From Drosophila pseudoobscura (Eukaryota; Arthropoda; Insecta; Diptera; Drosophilidae): DNA of 64,000 nucleotides. Made by a program: the position numbers and the translations under genes. The notes beneath the pieces are model-generated. The model made no database searches. It had not been told where the DNA came from and saw nothing but the letters and a program-made list of their open reading frames with translations. Below, piece after piece: positions 22,272-33,735 of this stretch. Location: contig NC_046683.1 of NCBI RefSeq assembly GCF_009870125.1, positions 21,151,001 to 21,215,000 on the forward strand. The letters run 5' to 3'. Each line of letters begins with the position of its first letter. Within the stretch, counting starts at the first letter, position 1.

Positions 22272-23280
22272 AACGAGGGGGAACGTTGTGAGTTGCTGCG
22301 GACACCGCAACTCTACATTTATATCCGATACTTTGTCAGTATGGCTCTCCTCCGGCAGACGCCGCTAATATTAAACGACACGACAAAGAGTGCGTGCGAG
22401 AGAGACAGAAAATCAGTCTGAGCGTGACGTCGGGCGCTGCGTAGCCAATGCAAATTGATTTGTTCCTTTTGGCTACAAAAATTATCTGATCTGATCCAAA
22501 TTCAGCAACCGGATAGATATAGTCATTCTCTATGATTCTGATGATTCGAATCTGCAATGTTGTGGATGCAACAGATTTTCGTCCTTTGTGGGGGCGGATG
22601 GGGGTGGGGCGAAATTCTGAGATATACGTTTTATAGTGACATCTTAAAGGAGTGAGTGTACCAAATTTGGTTACTCTAGTCTTAATAAATTACTAAAAAT
22701 TACTAAATTACTTAATAGTCTCTGAGATTTGTGGATGCCTCAGATTTTCGTCCTTTGCGGGGGCGGAAGGGGGAGTGGCGAAATTTTGACACAAAACGGT
22801 CAAGATCCGATATCACAGGAGTGTGGATACGAAATTTGGTTGCTCTGGCTCTTATAGGTTCTGAGATCCTTGAACCCATATTTTTCAATTGGCAAAACCG
22901 ACCATGAAACCTGTGTGTTAGAGAGAGACAGAGCGAGAAAGAATGAAATTGTTTCCTTGATTCTGGCTATTATTAATATACGATCTGGTTCAGATTTTGT
23001 ACTCTAGAAGTCATATCATAGAATATAGTCATCCTAAACGATTCTGCGTTTTTTGTTTTCTCGTATCTTTGAAATTGTGGATGCCACAGATTTTCGAACT
23101 TTGTGGAGGCGGAAGTGGGCGGAGCAAAGTTTTAAAAAATTCCTGTAACAGTGACATATCACAGAAGTCCGGATATAAAATGTCGTTGCTCTAGCTCTTA
23201 TAGTCTTTGAGAATTAGGCGCTGATAGGGACGGACGGACAGACAGACAGGGCTCCATCTATTCGGCTATTGATGCTGATA
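22272..23280 (-). mobile_element. DINE-1-like element inserted in the Tc1-like element
   Basis: On the minus strand the right end (ACGAGGGGGAACG, hairpin GTTGCTGCGG...CCGCAAC) is intact at 22272. The copy runs through all internal blocks to the GTCY array and stops at GCTATTGATGCTGATA near 23280. It lacks the last 120-130 bp that would contain the TATACCCGATACT end. It is bounded on both sides by Tc1-like sequence, so it inserted after the Tc1-like element. Confidence 0.75.
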
Positions 23281-23284
23281 AAAA

Positions 23285-24189
23285 TCCGTCGATAAACCCA
23301 GTGCAATTGTCAGCAGACTCGCAACAATTCATTGGCAAAGTCAGTCAAAAAGTCAGTGATGCTGTAGCATCACGTCGGAGATTGAAGGAGATCGAAATAC
23401 GAACGTATGTATATAGTGCGAAAAATAATATAAATTTTCGAGCCAAATAAAGCAAAACGCCTCTCTTTCGCTTTGGAATACCTTAAACAACCAAAGGAGT
23501 TTTGGTACAATGTTTTATAGACAGATGAAGTGGCTTTCCAGTTCCAACGCTCATTCTGTAACAGATTTATGCATCTACGACAAGCGAAAAAACAAAATGC
23601 AGTGCAACCCATAAACAGATTTGGTGTGGCTGTTCTTCCCTGGCCTGCGCAGTGCCCTGATCTCAAAATTTAATTAAGACGGTCCAGACGGCATTCATAA
23701 GTATTGGAGAGATCCTCGTCATTCACGGGCAACTTTCTATAAGCAGAATCATGGCGGTGGATCGCTTATGATATTGGGAAGTCTCCACTTTGTTTTATAT
23801 CCGGCCGGATAAATAATCAAGCATATATAGAATTCTTAGACAGTGAAATTGTTCCATTTGCTGAGCATTTCCGTGGGGATCAATGGACTTTTCAACAGGA
23901 TAATGCACCAATTCATGTTGCCCGTGCTAGAATAGGCAATTTTGAGACCCACACGATACCACTGATGAAGTGGCCGTTAATGAGTCCGGACTTAAATCCA
24001 ATTGAGGATCTGTGGGGAACCCTTGCAGAAAAAGCCTATGCCTGTACAAGGCAGTACGATGTATTGGAGGAATTAAAACAAGCGATCGGTGCAGAATGGA
24101 ACAGGATAGAGTTATCAACTCTACAAAACTTGGCAGGCTTAGTGCCCAGTAGGCTTCAGGAGCATAAGTTCAACTGCATTAATTATTAA
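23285..24189 (+). pseudogene. Tc1-like transposase remnant
   Basis: Pieces of a DDE transposase appear in several frames. A helix-turn-helix end with RRRLKEIEIRTYVYSAKN lies near 23375-23435, then a tryptophan-rich catalytic core, then FQQDNAPIH near 23890, and finally a 75-codon frame (23965-24189) with MSPDLNPIEDLWG, the hallmark of the third catalytic motif. Stops and frameshifts between them rule out a working protein. The family differs from the Tc1 fragment at 35446-35740. Confidence 0.75.
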
Positions 24190-24683
24190 GGGAGTTCATT
24201 TTCACAAAAACTTGTTCCTAGGTAATTTGTTAAAAGATGATGGTATTTATCCTACATCTTCTCTCTTTAAATAGATATTTTGAAGAGTGTGAACGCACAA
24301 CCCTTCACAAACATGACAGCAACACCATCCCCTGAAGGGACAGCCAAGAGGGCTTATTATTTCATTCAAATTCATTTACTTATTTCGACACATGCATGAA
24401 TCATTATTTATCCCCCCTGTAGATACATCCCCAATTAGATTAGGAAATAGACTATGGAAAACAAAAACGGTGAGGTCTTTTACTTACTATGATTAATAGG
24501 GTACCAGAGCATCACCAGCAATGGACCTATCTTAACACAGCGAAAAGAAACAGCACGACAGAGAGGAAGACGGAGAGAGCCCCGTTGGCTTTTGCGTTAC
24601 GGTCACATTGTGCATGATCGGTTTGTAGTGTGTCCGTCTGCGGCTGTGGTATGGTCTCACTGCGCGACCCTTTTGCTGGCGCT
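24190..24683. other. No gene seen
   Basis: AT-rich sequence with no recognisable end of the preceding Tc1-like element and no domains. Confidence 0.4.
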
Positions 24684-24797
24684 AGTGTTGGGTCGTTCAT
24701 GAACGAACGAACAAAAAAGAACTAGTCATGGAACGAACTGAATAAGTTCATCTTATTCGTTCTTTTCCGTTCATCGTTCTTTTTTGTTCATCGTTCG
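24684..24797. repeat. Foldback of GAACGA / TCGTTC arms, possible hAT terminus
   Basis: GAACGAACGAACAAAAAAGAAC (24701-24722) is mirrored by GTTCTTTTTTGTTC plus CGTTCG (24776-24797). Inner arms GAATAAG/CTTATTC (24740-24746 and 24752-24758) pair around a 5-nt loop. The preceding AGTGTTGGGTCGTTCATGAA resembles hAT-type ends starting CAGTGTTGGG, but no transposase or partner end was found. Confidence 0.45.
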
Positions 24798-27711
24798 TTT
24801 TTATTCCTCATGTTCTCTATGCTTGAGTGTAGCATATCACCTACAACGATTGTTGTGTGTGGCTGTGCCACTCGAGCTGGTCGGGGGTGTTCCGGGCAGG
24901 ACTGGTGCACGCGCTGGCTCCGGCTATATTGTCGGTAGTATGGGGGGGTTCGTATACTTGTCATTTTCTTCACTTGCTCGCCTCGATGCATAATCTTATT
25001 TTTTTCACGTGCATTACCTTGCTTCGGACCGTACGCCTGGTATCAGGGGGTTGGGGAAGAGGATCAGGAGGCTGGTGGAATTAGAAGGGACAAAGGAATT
25101 AAAGGGAATTTGGCTTCCTCCATGCATATCTGACCCATCGGCTCCCACCAGCTGTGCTGGTGTTGGATGCAACAGCGCCATGGCATTGATCATCTAAATT
25201 TCTGAGGCTCACGGATGATCCCTTTTCTCGGAGGGATCATACCCAATTCTCCCACACTAAACCCTGCATGGCTCCTAAGCAAGGATTTTCTAGCACATAG
25301 ACATTTTACAAACGGGGTCTATTATATCCTAAATCCATTTACACTTCTCTTTCCCACACTAACAACAAACAAAACCTTAGACCATACTGAAATAAATCGA
25401 TTATTCTAATGCCATATATGTGTACTAAAGATAATCATAGAAGTAAATACTATAATTAGGAATAAGTTCACATATATGAGTAACCAATATAATATAAAGC
25501 ACTATATTTTAATTATTTTCTTTACTGAAAATTTATAAATATACCGCAATAAGTTTACGGCCAACGGATTGCTTAGCAGATAGGAACGGCTCCATATACC
25601 ATACTGCTCGTTTGGGATCTGGTAGGGTCGCTCTTAATTTAGTTTCTTTTCTTTCGGTTTTATTACATTTTCTTTTGCTTTGACAAAAAGAACAGCTGGT
25701 TTTCAGACAAAAGCTTGTGGTCAGTGACCGACAGACAACTCTAGCAAAAGTGAAGCTTTCGCCACAATCGTAGACTCGCAGTTACATGAATATAATATAG
25801 GTGTTCGGGCCAGCCGCTGAATAATAACCGTAACTTTAACATTATTATTGTATGAGCAGAGAGAGCCGCCTATGTTGTAAAGCGTTGACTTTCTGCAGAG
25901 CTGCTGCGCTCTCCCGCTAAAGGGGCTCTCTGCTGCCGCCACTTCGGCAATCACTTTGATCTAACGCCGTCGTCTATAGTTTAGTTCTATGCTAACCCCT
26001 CTGCGCATTGGTTGCATATCGATCTCGCATAAATTTTATCTGGCAATAGCAAGCAATCGGCTTGCGCTAAGCCACCAAGATTAAATACGAATTATAAAGT
26101 TTAACCCAAAATCTCTTTTCATTTTTGAAACACATAGGTGCCAAAAAATCTTGGCATCTCAAACAATAGGTAAAGCTCACTTACAGTTGGTTTCCCGCGT
26201 CGAAAGATCTTTCGTAGCTGGTGACTCTGTGTGGCAGGGAGATTTAGATCGGAGTTTACATGCAAAGTTACATCACCCGCTTCTGCTGGCTGACATTTGC
26301 TGACGGGTCGGACACGTTTGATCTCAAACTTGCTTCTTTTAAAACCCGAGTTGCTTTATCAATTGCTTCTGTTTTTACTTTACATTTCTTTCGAGCTTCA
26401 CACAAACGAGCTATTTTCCGAATATATACGGGCCTCCTCGCTATCCTACTGAGATTCCGCTGGGATGTACATGGTGTTGCATGCGAAGATATCGATAGGC
26501 GAGACCCTAGAAGCGCTGAGAGGAAGGTATTTTTTTGAACAGAGTGACAGGGCCAAAATTTAAGGGGAAAGGTTAGCGAAGAGTGGCCACCTGGTCCTGG
26601 AGAGTAAGAGTTCCGCGCGCTCTCCGGAGCCGTTGTGAGAGGATTTCCGATCTCATCCCATAACGGAGTCCCGAAGCCAACTCTCCCACACCCAAAAGAA
26701 AAGAGAGCCGCCAGCAGCCCGAATCAGGCCATGCCCTTGAACCTAGTTCAAGGGCGATAGAAGAGAGAGCGATGGGGATCGGCAGCCGGGAGCATTAAAC
26801 AGAACAGCCAAGAGGGGGTTCAGAAAAAAAAATTCCCGCAACGGAGGAGCATGCGCGCCGGACATAGCGACTTAGCGATTTTTTTTTGTTCTGAAAGAAA
26901 AAGTGAGTGGGATGAGGATGGAGTAGTGGCCATCACCCTGCAAAAAAATGAATAAAAGATAAAAAAATCTGTGATTCCAGGGGATCCAGATCAGGGAAAG
27001 ACCAGGAACCAGGACCAGGTAGCATAAGAGTGAGTCCGCTCCAAAGGGGGAGTAAAGAAACCCCAAATTTATTTTTTTTGTTGGCCGTAGGGAATAGGTC
27101 ACAGCTCCGCCACCCTGGCTTGTTTTTCCTGCTGGTCTCGAAGGAACAGACCTGGCCACGTAGTGCGGGACCCTCGCCCACTTAGGGAGAAGAAAAAAAT
27201 CACATCAACTTATTTACTCCCATTAATTATTTTTGTTAGACGTCTCCAGTTATAAGTATATGTAATTTAAGTCCGGCCATATTTATTATATATATGTAAC
27301 CTATTTATTTATATTTATTATATTATTTATTCCTATTAATCTAATTATTTATTAACCGCCAGTAGTACTAAGATGAGGGGGGGATGAATAGGCAGGCCTA
27401 GTTTAGAAATGATATCGTGTGAAAATAGGAAATGAAGTGAAAATTATAACGAAGAAATGAATTGTTAAGCGTTTCGTATGGGGGGAAGAGGAGCCACAGC
27501 AACGAGAGGGTAAGGCTTTTGCCAATGGCAGGGAGATCCGGAACGTGTGATTCAGATCTCAGGTAGGGTGGGTGTGTCGGGGGTAAAACATCGACACCTC
27601 GACCTGGTCCAAGTCTGTGTCGAGGGAAGACTGTAATGTTGTTTGTCGAGTAGAGTCCGTTTTTTTCAGTTTTTTTTTGTCGGTTATTTTTGTTGTTTCA
27701 TTTTGCTCGAG
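24798..27711. other. Unassigned, probably repetitive, non-coding DNA
   Basis: No protein domain seen. It contains perfect hairpins at 25215-25240 (ATGATCCCT/AGGGATCAT) and 26734-26754 (CCCTTGAAC/GTTCAAGGG), purine-rich stretches and AT-rich blocks that look like LTR or untranslated leader sequence, especially 26900-27700. No matching LTR pair could be identified by eye. Confidence 0.35.
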
Positions 27712-27816
27712 ATGTCCAATCAGTTGGTTGTTGTGCGACCTGAGGGCTTGGGAAGTATCCAGCCCTGGGATGACTGGCTAGCCGGCCTTGCCCCAAAGAA
27801 AAACAAAGGTTCGTAA
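27712..27816 (+). CDS. Short ORF (34 aa), possible truncated retroelement start
   Basis: After a T-rich leader, a 34-codon frame begins MSNQLVVVRPEGLG and contains PWDDWLAGLAPKK, then stops exactly where the putative Osvaldo-like LTR begins. Composition is protein-like but I recognise no family. It may be the 5' stub of a gag gene cut by the neighbouring element. Confidence 0.2.
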   Translation: MSNQLVVVRPEGLGSIQPWDDWLAGLAPKKNKGS

Positions 27817-28841
27817 CAATGGCCTAGATCTTCGGATCGGATTATATTTCGGTGGAGGCTGGCAGCACCGTGACACAAAGTCACAAGTGACACGGACACA
27901 TACATATATCGAACGGCTAGGCAGAGGCCGTTACCAAAACATTCCACGGAAGGCTCTAATATAACAAGATATACGGGTCTATATGAACGAGTATTTATTG
28001 GGACACTGCCACTAATTCCATTTGAGGTTAGGTTCGCACGCGGTTCCCGAATTCCGCACTGGCAGCGTCGATTTGGTTTCGCTGACCCAGCCTGACCGGG
28101 GGAACATGGGATTTCGGGACTACGATGATTCCTAGGCCATAACACCGCCAGTCACACGGCAAAACCTTTCTCTTGATCCGATCAGCCGCCCGGCCCGCGC
28201 AGCAAAAGTTCGATGATCTGACGAGCTGGTCAGCTGGCGGCTATTACATGACTTAAAAGCTCCGGTTGGAGCTTTTTGACTTTGCTACTATTAAGTCGTT
28301 GTAAAATAGCCACAATTCTGTGAAATGTGCACACTAAGTGCCAATTCCCTTTTTGGAATAGGACCACACCGATAGAGGGGGGGGGATGGTTTTAGTTTTT
28401 TTCTTTTTCGCAGGTCGTCTCTCTTTCTCCCGGGAGCGGCGCCACGGTACATACAGGTATACGTAGCCGTATTGAACAAGTTGGCTACTAGAGCACCAAA
28501 GGAAAAAGCAAAAACCACAAGAGTATACATGAAACCGACATTTAGCGGCCGATAGTGCGTACTCACTTTTATAGGTACATATATTTATTCTTGTCTTGGT
28601 TATACGAGACACTCTGAAATTTTCCGAAACCATAACTTGCCGCTTGGAGACAGAAAGACTGAGTCTAGGCCATCGACTAGAAAATTTGAATTCTCCGGAT
28701 CTTTCTTTGCCCAGTCCTTCGCCATTCACCTCGAACGATTAGCTAAATTGAGGGGAAAAGCTCCTCTTTTAACAAGAAAATCAAATAGTGCCTATGTTCA
28801 GGCGAAAAAAAACATGTTTGCCTATTCAAGCGCCCACTACA
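27817..28841 (-). repeat. Putative 3' LTR of the Osvaldo-like element
   Basis: On the minus strand, directly after the integrase end and a purine-rich tract (28842-28856, AGTGGGGGGGATT), sequence begins TGTAGTGGGCG at 28841, as an LTR following a polypurine tract would. Length near 1 kb fits the long LTRs of Osvaldo/Ulysses types. The far end is inferred only from the junction with the short ORF at 27816. The 5' LTR is absent (replaced by hAT sequence at 33843), so identity between LTRs cannot be tested here. Confidence 0.4.
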
Positions 28842-28917
28842 AATCCCCCCCACTTAGATCACGCTTGGGGTGGAACACACCGAAGTGGGATCCGCGCTTG
28901 TAACAATTTATGTCAGG

Positions 28918-29900
28918 CTTTTATATCCTTGGTATGAAATTTACCTGCAAGGCGGCCCTGGAGATCTTCAAGTTCGTAATAGCAGTTTCCTAGTTTCCTT
29001 CGCACTCGGGAATTTATAAACGTTGGTGCTAACTTTGCGCTAAAGCCCTTAGCGAAATTGCTTTACTGAAAGTTACGTCTATATACTTCTTGTCCATCCC
29101 TATAGAAAAATTTGTCTCGATCGTAACTTATAGGCGCGGGCATTTCGGAAGTGCTGAACCTGTATAGAGTCTTTACTTTACTTTACTTTACTATATCGAA
29201 GAAATCTTCTCGCGAAAATTGGACGCCGCGATCTTCTAACATATTTAGGTTACGCATCAGTTTATAGCTACTGCCATCGGTTACCATATGCTGTCCAAAA
29301 GCAAGCCGATACGGAGCAGTGCTTATGGCTCAATGATGACTAGACCGAAGTGCACAGCAAATGCTGCTTTATTTCTCATCCCAATTACGTTGATCCGGGT
29401 CAAAATAACTTTTGATGGCCGCCAAAACGGATCTATTTACTCTCTCCGAAGCATTGGCTTGAGGAGAATAAAAGGCAGTATAGACATGAGAGATATTATA
29501 TTTGTCAAGCAGGGAGTTAAAAGTGTGAGATTTAAATTGGACCCCCAGTGAGGTCTTCTTCCAGGAAGCGTTTTATGGAATCTGCTGTAAACTTTCGCAC
29601 CGGCTTCAAAAATGGAAATTTTGACAGATGGTCTAAGGCGACAAAGATGCCGATATTTCCTGACTTGCTTCTCGGATAAGGTCCTAAAAAGTCTACAAAT
29701 AATTTTTGGAAGAATCGAGAAGGTAATCCCGTATTTCCCAATGGTGGCTTTAAGGGTTGATTTGGATGCTTCGTGGTGTTACAGATATGGCAATTATTTA
29801 TGAGTTCTTTGACATCCCCCACTAAGTTTGGCCAATAATAAGATCGCCTGAGTCTTTCAAGGGTTTTATTTATCCCACTGTGGGCACACAAGGGATCCTC
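28918..29900 (-). pseudogene. Gypsy-type integrase remnant
   Basis: A 120-codon frame (29532-29891) has the zinc-binding end of integrase (HSGINKTLERLRRSYYWP, then CHICNTTKHP) and the start of the catalytic core (KLFVDFLGPYP, with the first Asp). The middle core is degraded. The C-terminal part survives in another frame near 28925-29110, with a KLAPTFINSRV-like segment and LEDLQGRLAGKFHTKDIK, typical of the chromatin-proximal tail of Gypsy integrases. The frames are not continuous, so no active integrase. Confidence 0.7.
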
Positions 29901-31322
29901 ATGGGCAGCTTTGAGGACGGGTTTTACAAGGGATGCGGGTATCCAATGTGACGGCCCATATTTGGATGGACTTATTTGTGTGCACAGAGCTGTAGCTTAT
30001 CTGCATGCAAGGGAATAAACGGGAATAAAGCGAAAGCTTTCGACGGGAGAGCGAGCTTTGGGTTATCTTGGTGGGTTATCTAGCCCTTGTGCTTTAGAAT
30101 GCGATGAAGAAACAAAATCAAAGCTCAAGCGCTGGATCATTCGATCCATGAAACTAAATTGTGGAAGTTCAGTTTGGTGGTACGGCGAGATAAAAGAAAA
30201 GAAAAGAATAAAAGGTCATACACGTGTCTGAAAAAAAAAGAAAAATTGAAATCAATAAATCGTCGAAAGTAGGGTGCACATGCCAAGCTGCCCCAAAACT
30301 TAAGATCAGTGTGCCGAAAAGCCGAAAAATCAGTGATTCTCCAAAGATAAACCCGGTTTCAAGCCCCAAAAGGTAATTACATAACCCCCCGCTTTGACAT
30401 GTGGCTGATAAAATTTTTCTTCGCCAAAAGGGGTCTGAGCTTTGCCAGTCGATCTCGGCTTTTCTCCAGTGTAATTTAATATTGAAGAAAGTTATCCAAC
30501 GGAGGTCAAACTTCTGCCGCACAACGGAAATTTGCGATCAACCTTATTTTTGACCTTGGCAGATGACATACAGTTGCCTCTGAAATTCTATGTCGTGGCC
30601 TGGATAGGCGCAGACATATCCATATCGGATGTCTTCAAGGAAAATGATTGACACACACACACACACACACACACTGAATTCAACCGTAGCTACTATTGCT
30701 ATTATTATTATTTTTTTTGCATTTAAATTTTGTACATTATAATCTAATCTAGGACACATCAATGCATGCAGGCCTGTTGCAGCGATGGAAAACCAAACGT
30801 AAACTACCACTAAAAGTAAGAAAAACACCGCTTTGCTTATAATTTGATTTGTTCTTCTAAACTTTTCTCCTCTTTATATATAAAAAAAACCCCTAGAATT
30901 AAGTTGCTGTAACTGTAGATAAATAAGATGTCATGAAGATTTGAGGCGATGCTGAGGATGGTTGTTAGTTGGAGTGGAGTTAAAATATGAAAATACACTG
31001 AAGATTGATCACATTAAATTGGAGTAGAATAACTATACAGGGGTATTGGGAAGGGGGAACATATAGACGTTTAAGGGCTAACACAAGAAATAGGCGAGCA
31101 GAGTTAACATGGTAGGGTGGGTAAACGCGAAGATTACAAGACCTAACTCTGTGCGGCGATGCATATGGCAGTATTGATTTGATTTGTATAACACCTAACG
31201 GCCAGGTTAGCACCCCAATCTCTTGTATGTGTTAGCTGGAACAACGGAAAGATCCCCCCCATCCGACGAGCCCTAGCCGAAAGATCCCACACAGTGCTAA
31301 CCATAAAATCTATGCAAGTTGT
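29901..31322. other. Unassigned insert between RNase H and integrase
   Basis: About 1.4 kb separates two parts of one pol gene that should be adjacent. It has no pol similarity I can see. It contains an (AC)n run at 30651-30674, a polypurine stretch at 30190-30250, and short frames without domains. It is most likely a later insertion of another element. Confidence 0.45.
30651..30674. repeat. (AC)n microsatellite
   Basis: Perfect 12-unit AC run within the insert between pol fragments. Confidence 0.9.
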
Positions 31323-32590
31323 CTAGTTTGTGGAATGCGTCTCGAAAGCTACCACACCAGAACACCGGGACACATTACACCAAAGCTTCCAGCAGGAATC
31401 GTCGGTGATCTTGGTATGTTCCGCACAACGAAAGAAGCGTTCATCTTTGATTTTTAGATCAGGCAATCGGCAACTGTTCAACCTAATCTTCTCTTTAATT
31501 GACTGATATTCTGGTGATTTGAACTCAGGAGAATCAGGGTCGACCAACATGCTATCAATCGCCAAGAAGGACAAGTCTTCTGAGTGGGTACGGGACAAGG
31601 CATCGGGGACTATGTTATCACTCTCTTTTCGGTGTAAGATTTTGAACTCAAATCCCTGCAACTTCAAGGCCCAGCGAGCCAATCGGGAGCTAAGATCAGC
31701 CTGCGATATTAGCCACTTTAAGTAGACATGATCTGTAATGATAGAGAATTCTTGGCCCTCAACGTATGCCCTGAACTTTTTTAGGGCTAAAACCGCAGCG
31801 TAACACTCTTTTTCAGTTACAGTGTATTGCTTCTGGCATTTGTTAAGCTCCACCTCCAGATGGTGCTCAAAATTATCGGATATAACTAAGAGGTCGTTAA
31901 GATATATGAATATTTCATTCCGTAGATGGGCTCACGAGATTTTTGATCGAGAGGAATTTGCCAAAACGCGTCCTGTAGATCGATGCTTGTGATGAACTCT
32001 GCTTTCGGTAGTCTACTCAGGATTCCGTCTATAAGGGGCATGGGATATGCATCCTTTACCGTGACCGAGTTTTCTTTCCTACAATCGATACACAATCTAA
32101 CCTTGCCAGGCTTTTTAACCAGCACTACGGGCGAAGACCACGAACTAACGGATTCTTGTATAACCCCAAGCTTAATCATTCGGTCTAATTCCTCGTACAT
32201 TAGCTTCTCCGTTGCCGGTGACACCGCATAGTGGCGTTGTTTAATGGGCTTTGCGTCAACTACCTCTATCGCGTGAGTGATTACAGAGGTCTTTCCTAGA
32301 CCTTGCTTTGAGTAAGATGGGAAGAGAGTTATTACCTCCTGTAGTAATACTTGCTGTGAAGGCAGAAGCGCCGTCATTGTGGGGTCTTCTAAGGTTTCAA
32401 TACGTAAATTTTGTGTCATCAAGTGCAACGGTAAAAGGTCAACAGCCGTCCAAAAATTCATTCCTAAATAGTGATAACCCGTCAAGGAAGGTACAATACA
32501 AAAACAAAGTTCCGCTACGGACTGCATGAATATTTCTCGCGTTCGGACGAGGTGACGTAAGGATTTCACAGTCGCAGCCGACTCATGCAA
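31323..32590 (-). pseudogene. Gypsy-type RT and RNase H remnant
   Basis: The frame at 31886-32590 starts in the protease-RT linker (LTGYHYLGMNFW) and covers RT fingers and palm to motif A: KPGKVRLCIDCRKEN, then FITSIDLQDAFWQIPL. Sequence then jumps, in another frame near 31880-31925, to motif C read as IYLNDLLVIS, where the usual Asp-Asp is Asn-Asp. It jumps again to RNase H at 31323-31853 (QYTVTEKECYAAVLALKKF, ITDHVYLKWL, ARWALKLQGFEFKI, PDALSR). Motif B and the thumb are deleted. It is non-functional. Confidence 0.8.
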
Positions 32591-32692
32591 TATTTCATGC
32601 TATATCAGCCAAAAGGTTTTGCACTGCTCGCAGTGTGTCAACCAAGGCTGCCTCAGACATGGGGTCAGACAGTTTATCTGCCAATGCGGCAA

Positions 32693-33408
32693 TTACGCCA
32701 TAAAAATTATATTCCTATCTGTTCTATCGTCTTTAAATTGGCCACGCAAGGCTAGGCATAGATCTTCCAAACGGACTTCAGGGACACTGTCATGATACCG
32801 CCAAAACCACTCGCTGGCGCTTCCATCAAAGAGGTTACTAGCGTATCGAGCTGTCATTTCAAAGTTACCGTCCAAAGTTTGCTTTGTAAGTGCTTCAATA
32901 CGGTAAATGAAGTCCTCAATCGACATACCAGCCTTACCCGTAAACCGCAGTTTCCAATTAGACATTATCTGGCTAACACGATCTGCCCGAAGGGATGAAG
33001 CGGAGGAACCTGTGGAAACTCCTGAGCCAACTTTACGGGTTTGCCCCAAATTCGACGGTGACGTACTATTTCCCGATTGATTAATCCCCGGCACTGGTAC
33101 CTGTTCACTAGGGACAGCCGAAAAAGTTTCTCGATCGTTTGTTGTTCCAGTTCTGCTACAGGTTGCATCCGAGCTGCATTTATGTTCGGGGAGGGTACAG
33201 AAGCTGTACTTTGAAGTCCATCGGAAATGGCTCGAACTAGCCGGTTAGTTTGATCAGCCATGCTGGTCGCCAGAATTCGGGTTTGCTCTACCATAGCTAC
33301 TCTAATCGCGTCAACTACTGACTGCTGTATAGTTTCCGCCATAGTGGCCTGACTCTGTTGAGGGTCGACGGAGATTGGAGACCTGTTGGCATTCTCTGAG
33401 TTAGCCAT
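32693..33408 (-). pseudogene. Gypsy-type gag remnant, frameshifted
   Basis: The N-terminal frame (32965-33408) starts MANSENANRSP and has a Gln/Met-rich helical segment. The second frame (32693-33094) carries the capsid-like part (FTGKAGMSIEDFIYRIEAL, then SEWFWRYHDS), which matches the usual retrotransposon gag core. A frameshift lies near 33090. The nucleocapsid and protease coding parts are missing before pol. Neighbouring upstream ORF encodes a RING finger. Confidence 0.7.
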
Positions 33409-33462
33409 CTCAAGAGGGCTTAACGCTTCAACTCTTTTGCTTTGACTTCTAGTCTGAAGAGA

Positions 33463-33735
33463 CTAAGTAACAGATGGCATTCGTGCTTTAGACGTAGACG
33501 GACCAATGGGACTAAGATTCTCAGCTGAGGCCGATGTGATGTTCAGGTCTTGCTGACAAGTGGGACACGTCCTTTTGTTACCACTTTTAGCGGTGAAGCA
33601 CACTCTGTGAAAGGTGTGCCCACAACTGGCCGACAATAGTTGTACCTGGTAAACGATTACTTCGGAGCAAATTTGGCAATGTTTCCCCGTGTCTTCTAAG
33701 AGGGCTAAATTCTCCGTACTACGAGACACCACCAT
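33463..33735 (-). CDS. RING-finger ORF upstream of gag (90 aa)
   Basis: A 90-residue product, if started at the internal ATG 33735. The longer frame to 33819 only adds an AT-encoded hydrophobic stretch. It has a compact RING-like zinc motif at about residues 21-65: CQIC, SCGHTFHRVCF and CPTCQQ give C-x2-C, C-x-H-x2-H-x2-C and C-x2-C. RING domains usually bind E2 ubiquitin-conjugating enzymes, but the retroelement role is unknown. It lies 54 nt before the gag ATG on the same strand, so it is likely part of the element (an ORF0) rather than a host gene. Its frame is intact while gag and pol are broken. Confidence 0.55.
   Translation of the reverse strand: MVVSRSTENLALLEDTGKHCQICSEVIVYQVQLLSASCGHTFHRVCFTAKSGNKRTCPTCQQDLNITSASAENLSPIGPSTSKARMPSVT

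Larger units (their letters stand above)
22078..24189 (+). mobile_element. Tc1-like transposon, broken and interrupted
   Basis: The left terminal repeat starts at 22078 (TAGTGCCGCTCAACTGAATA). It is near-identical for about 180 bp to the minus-strand terminus at 46700-46865, whose end CAGTGCTGCTCAACT looks canonical, beside a TA target. A DINE-like copy splits the element at 22272-23280. The transposase remnant follows to 24189. I could not find the right terminal repeat after 24189, so the right end may be deleted. Confidence 0.65.
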
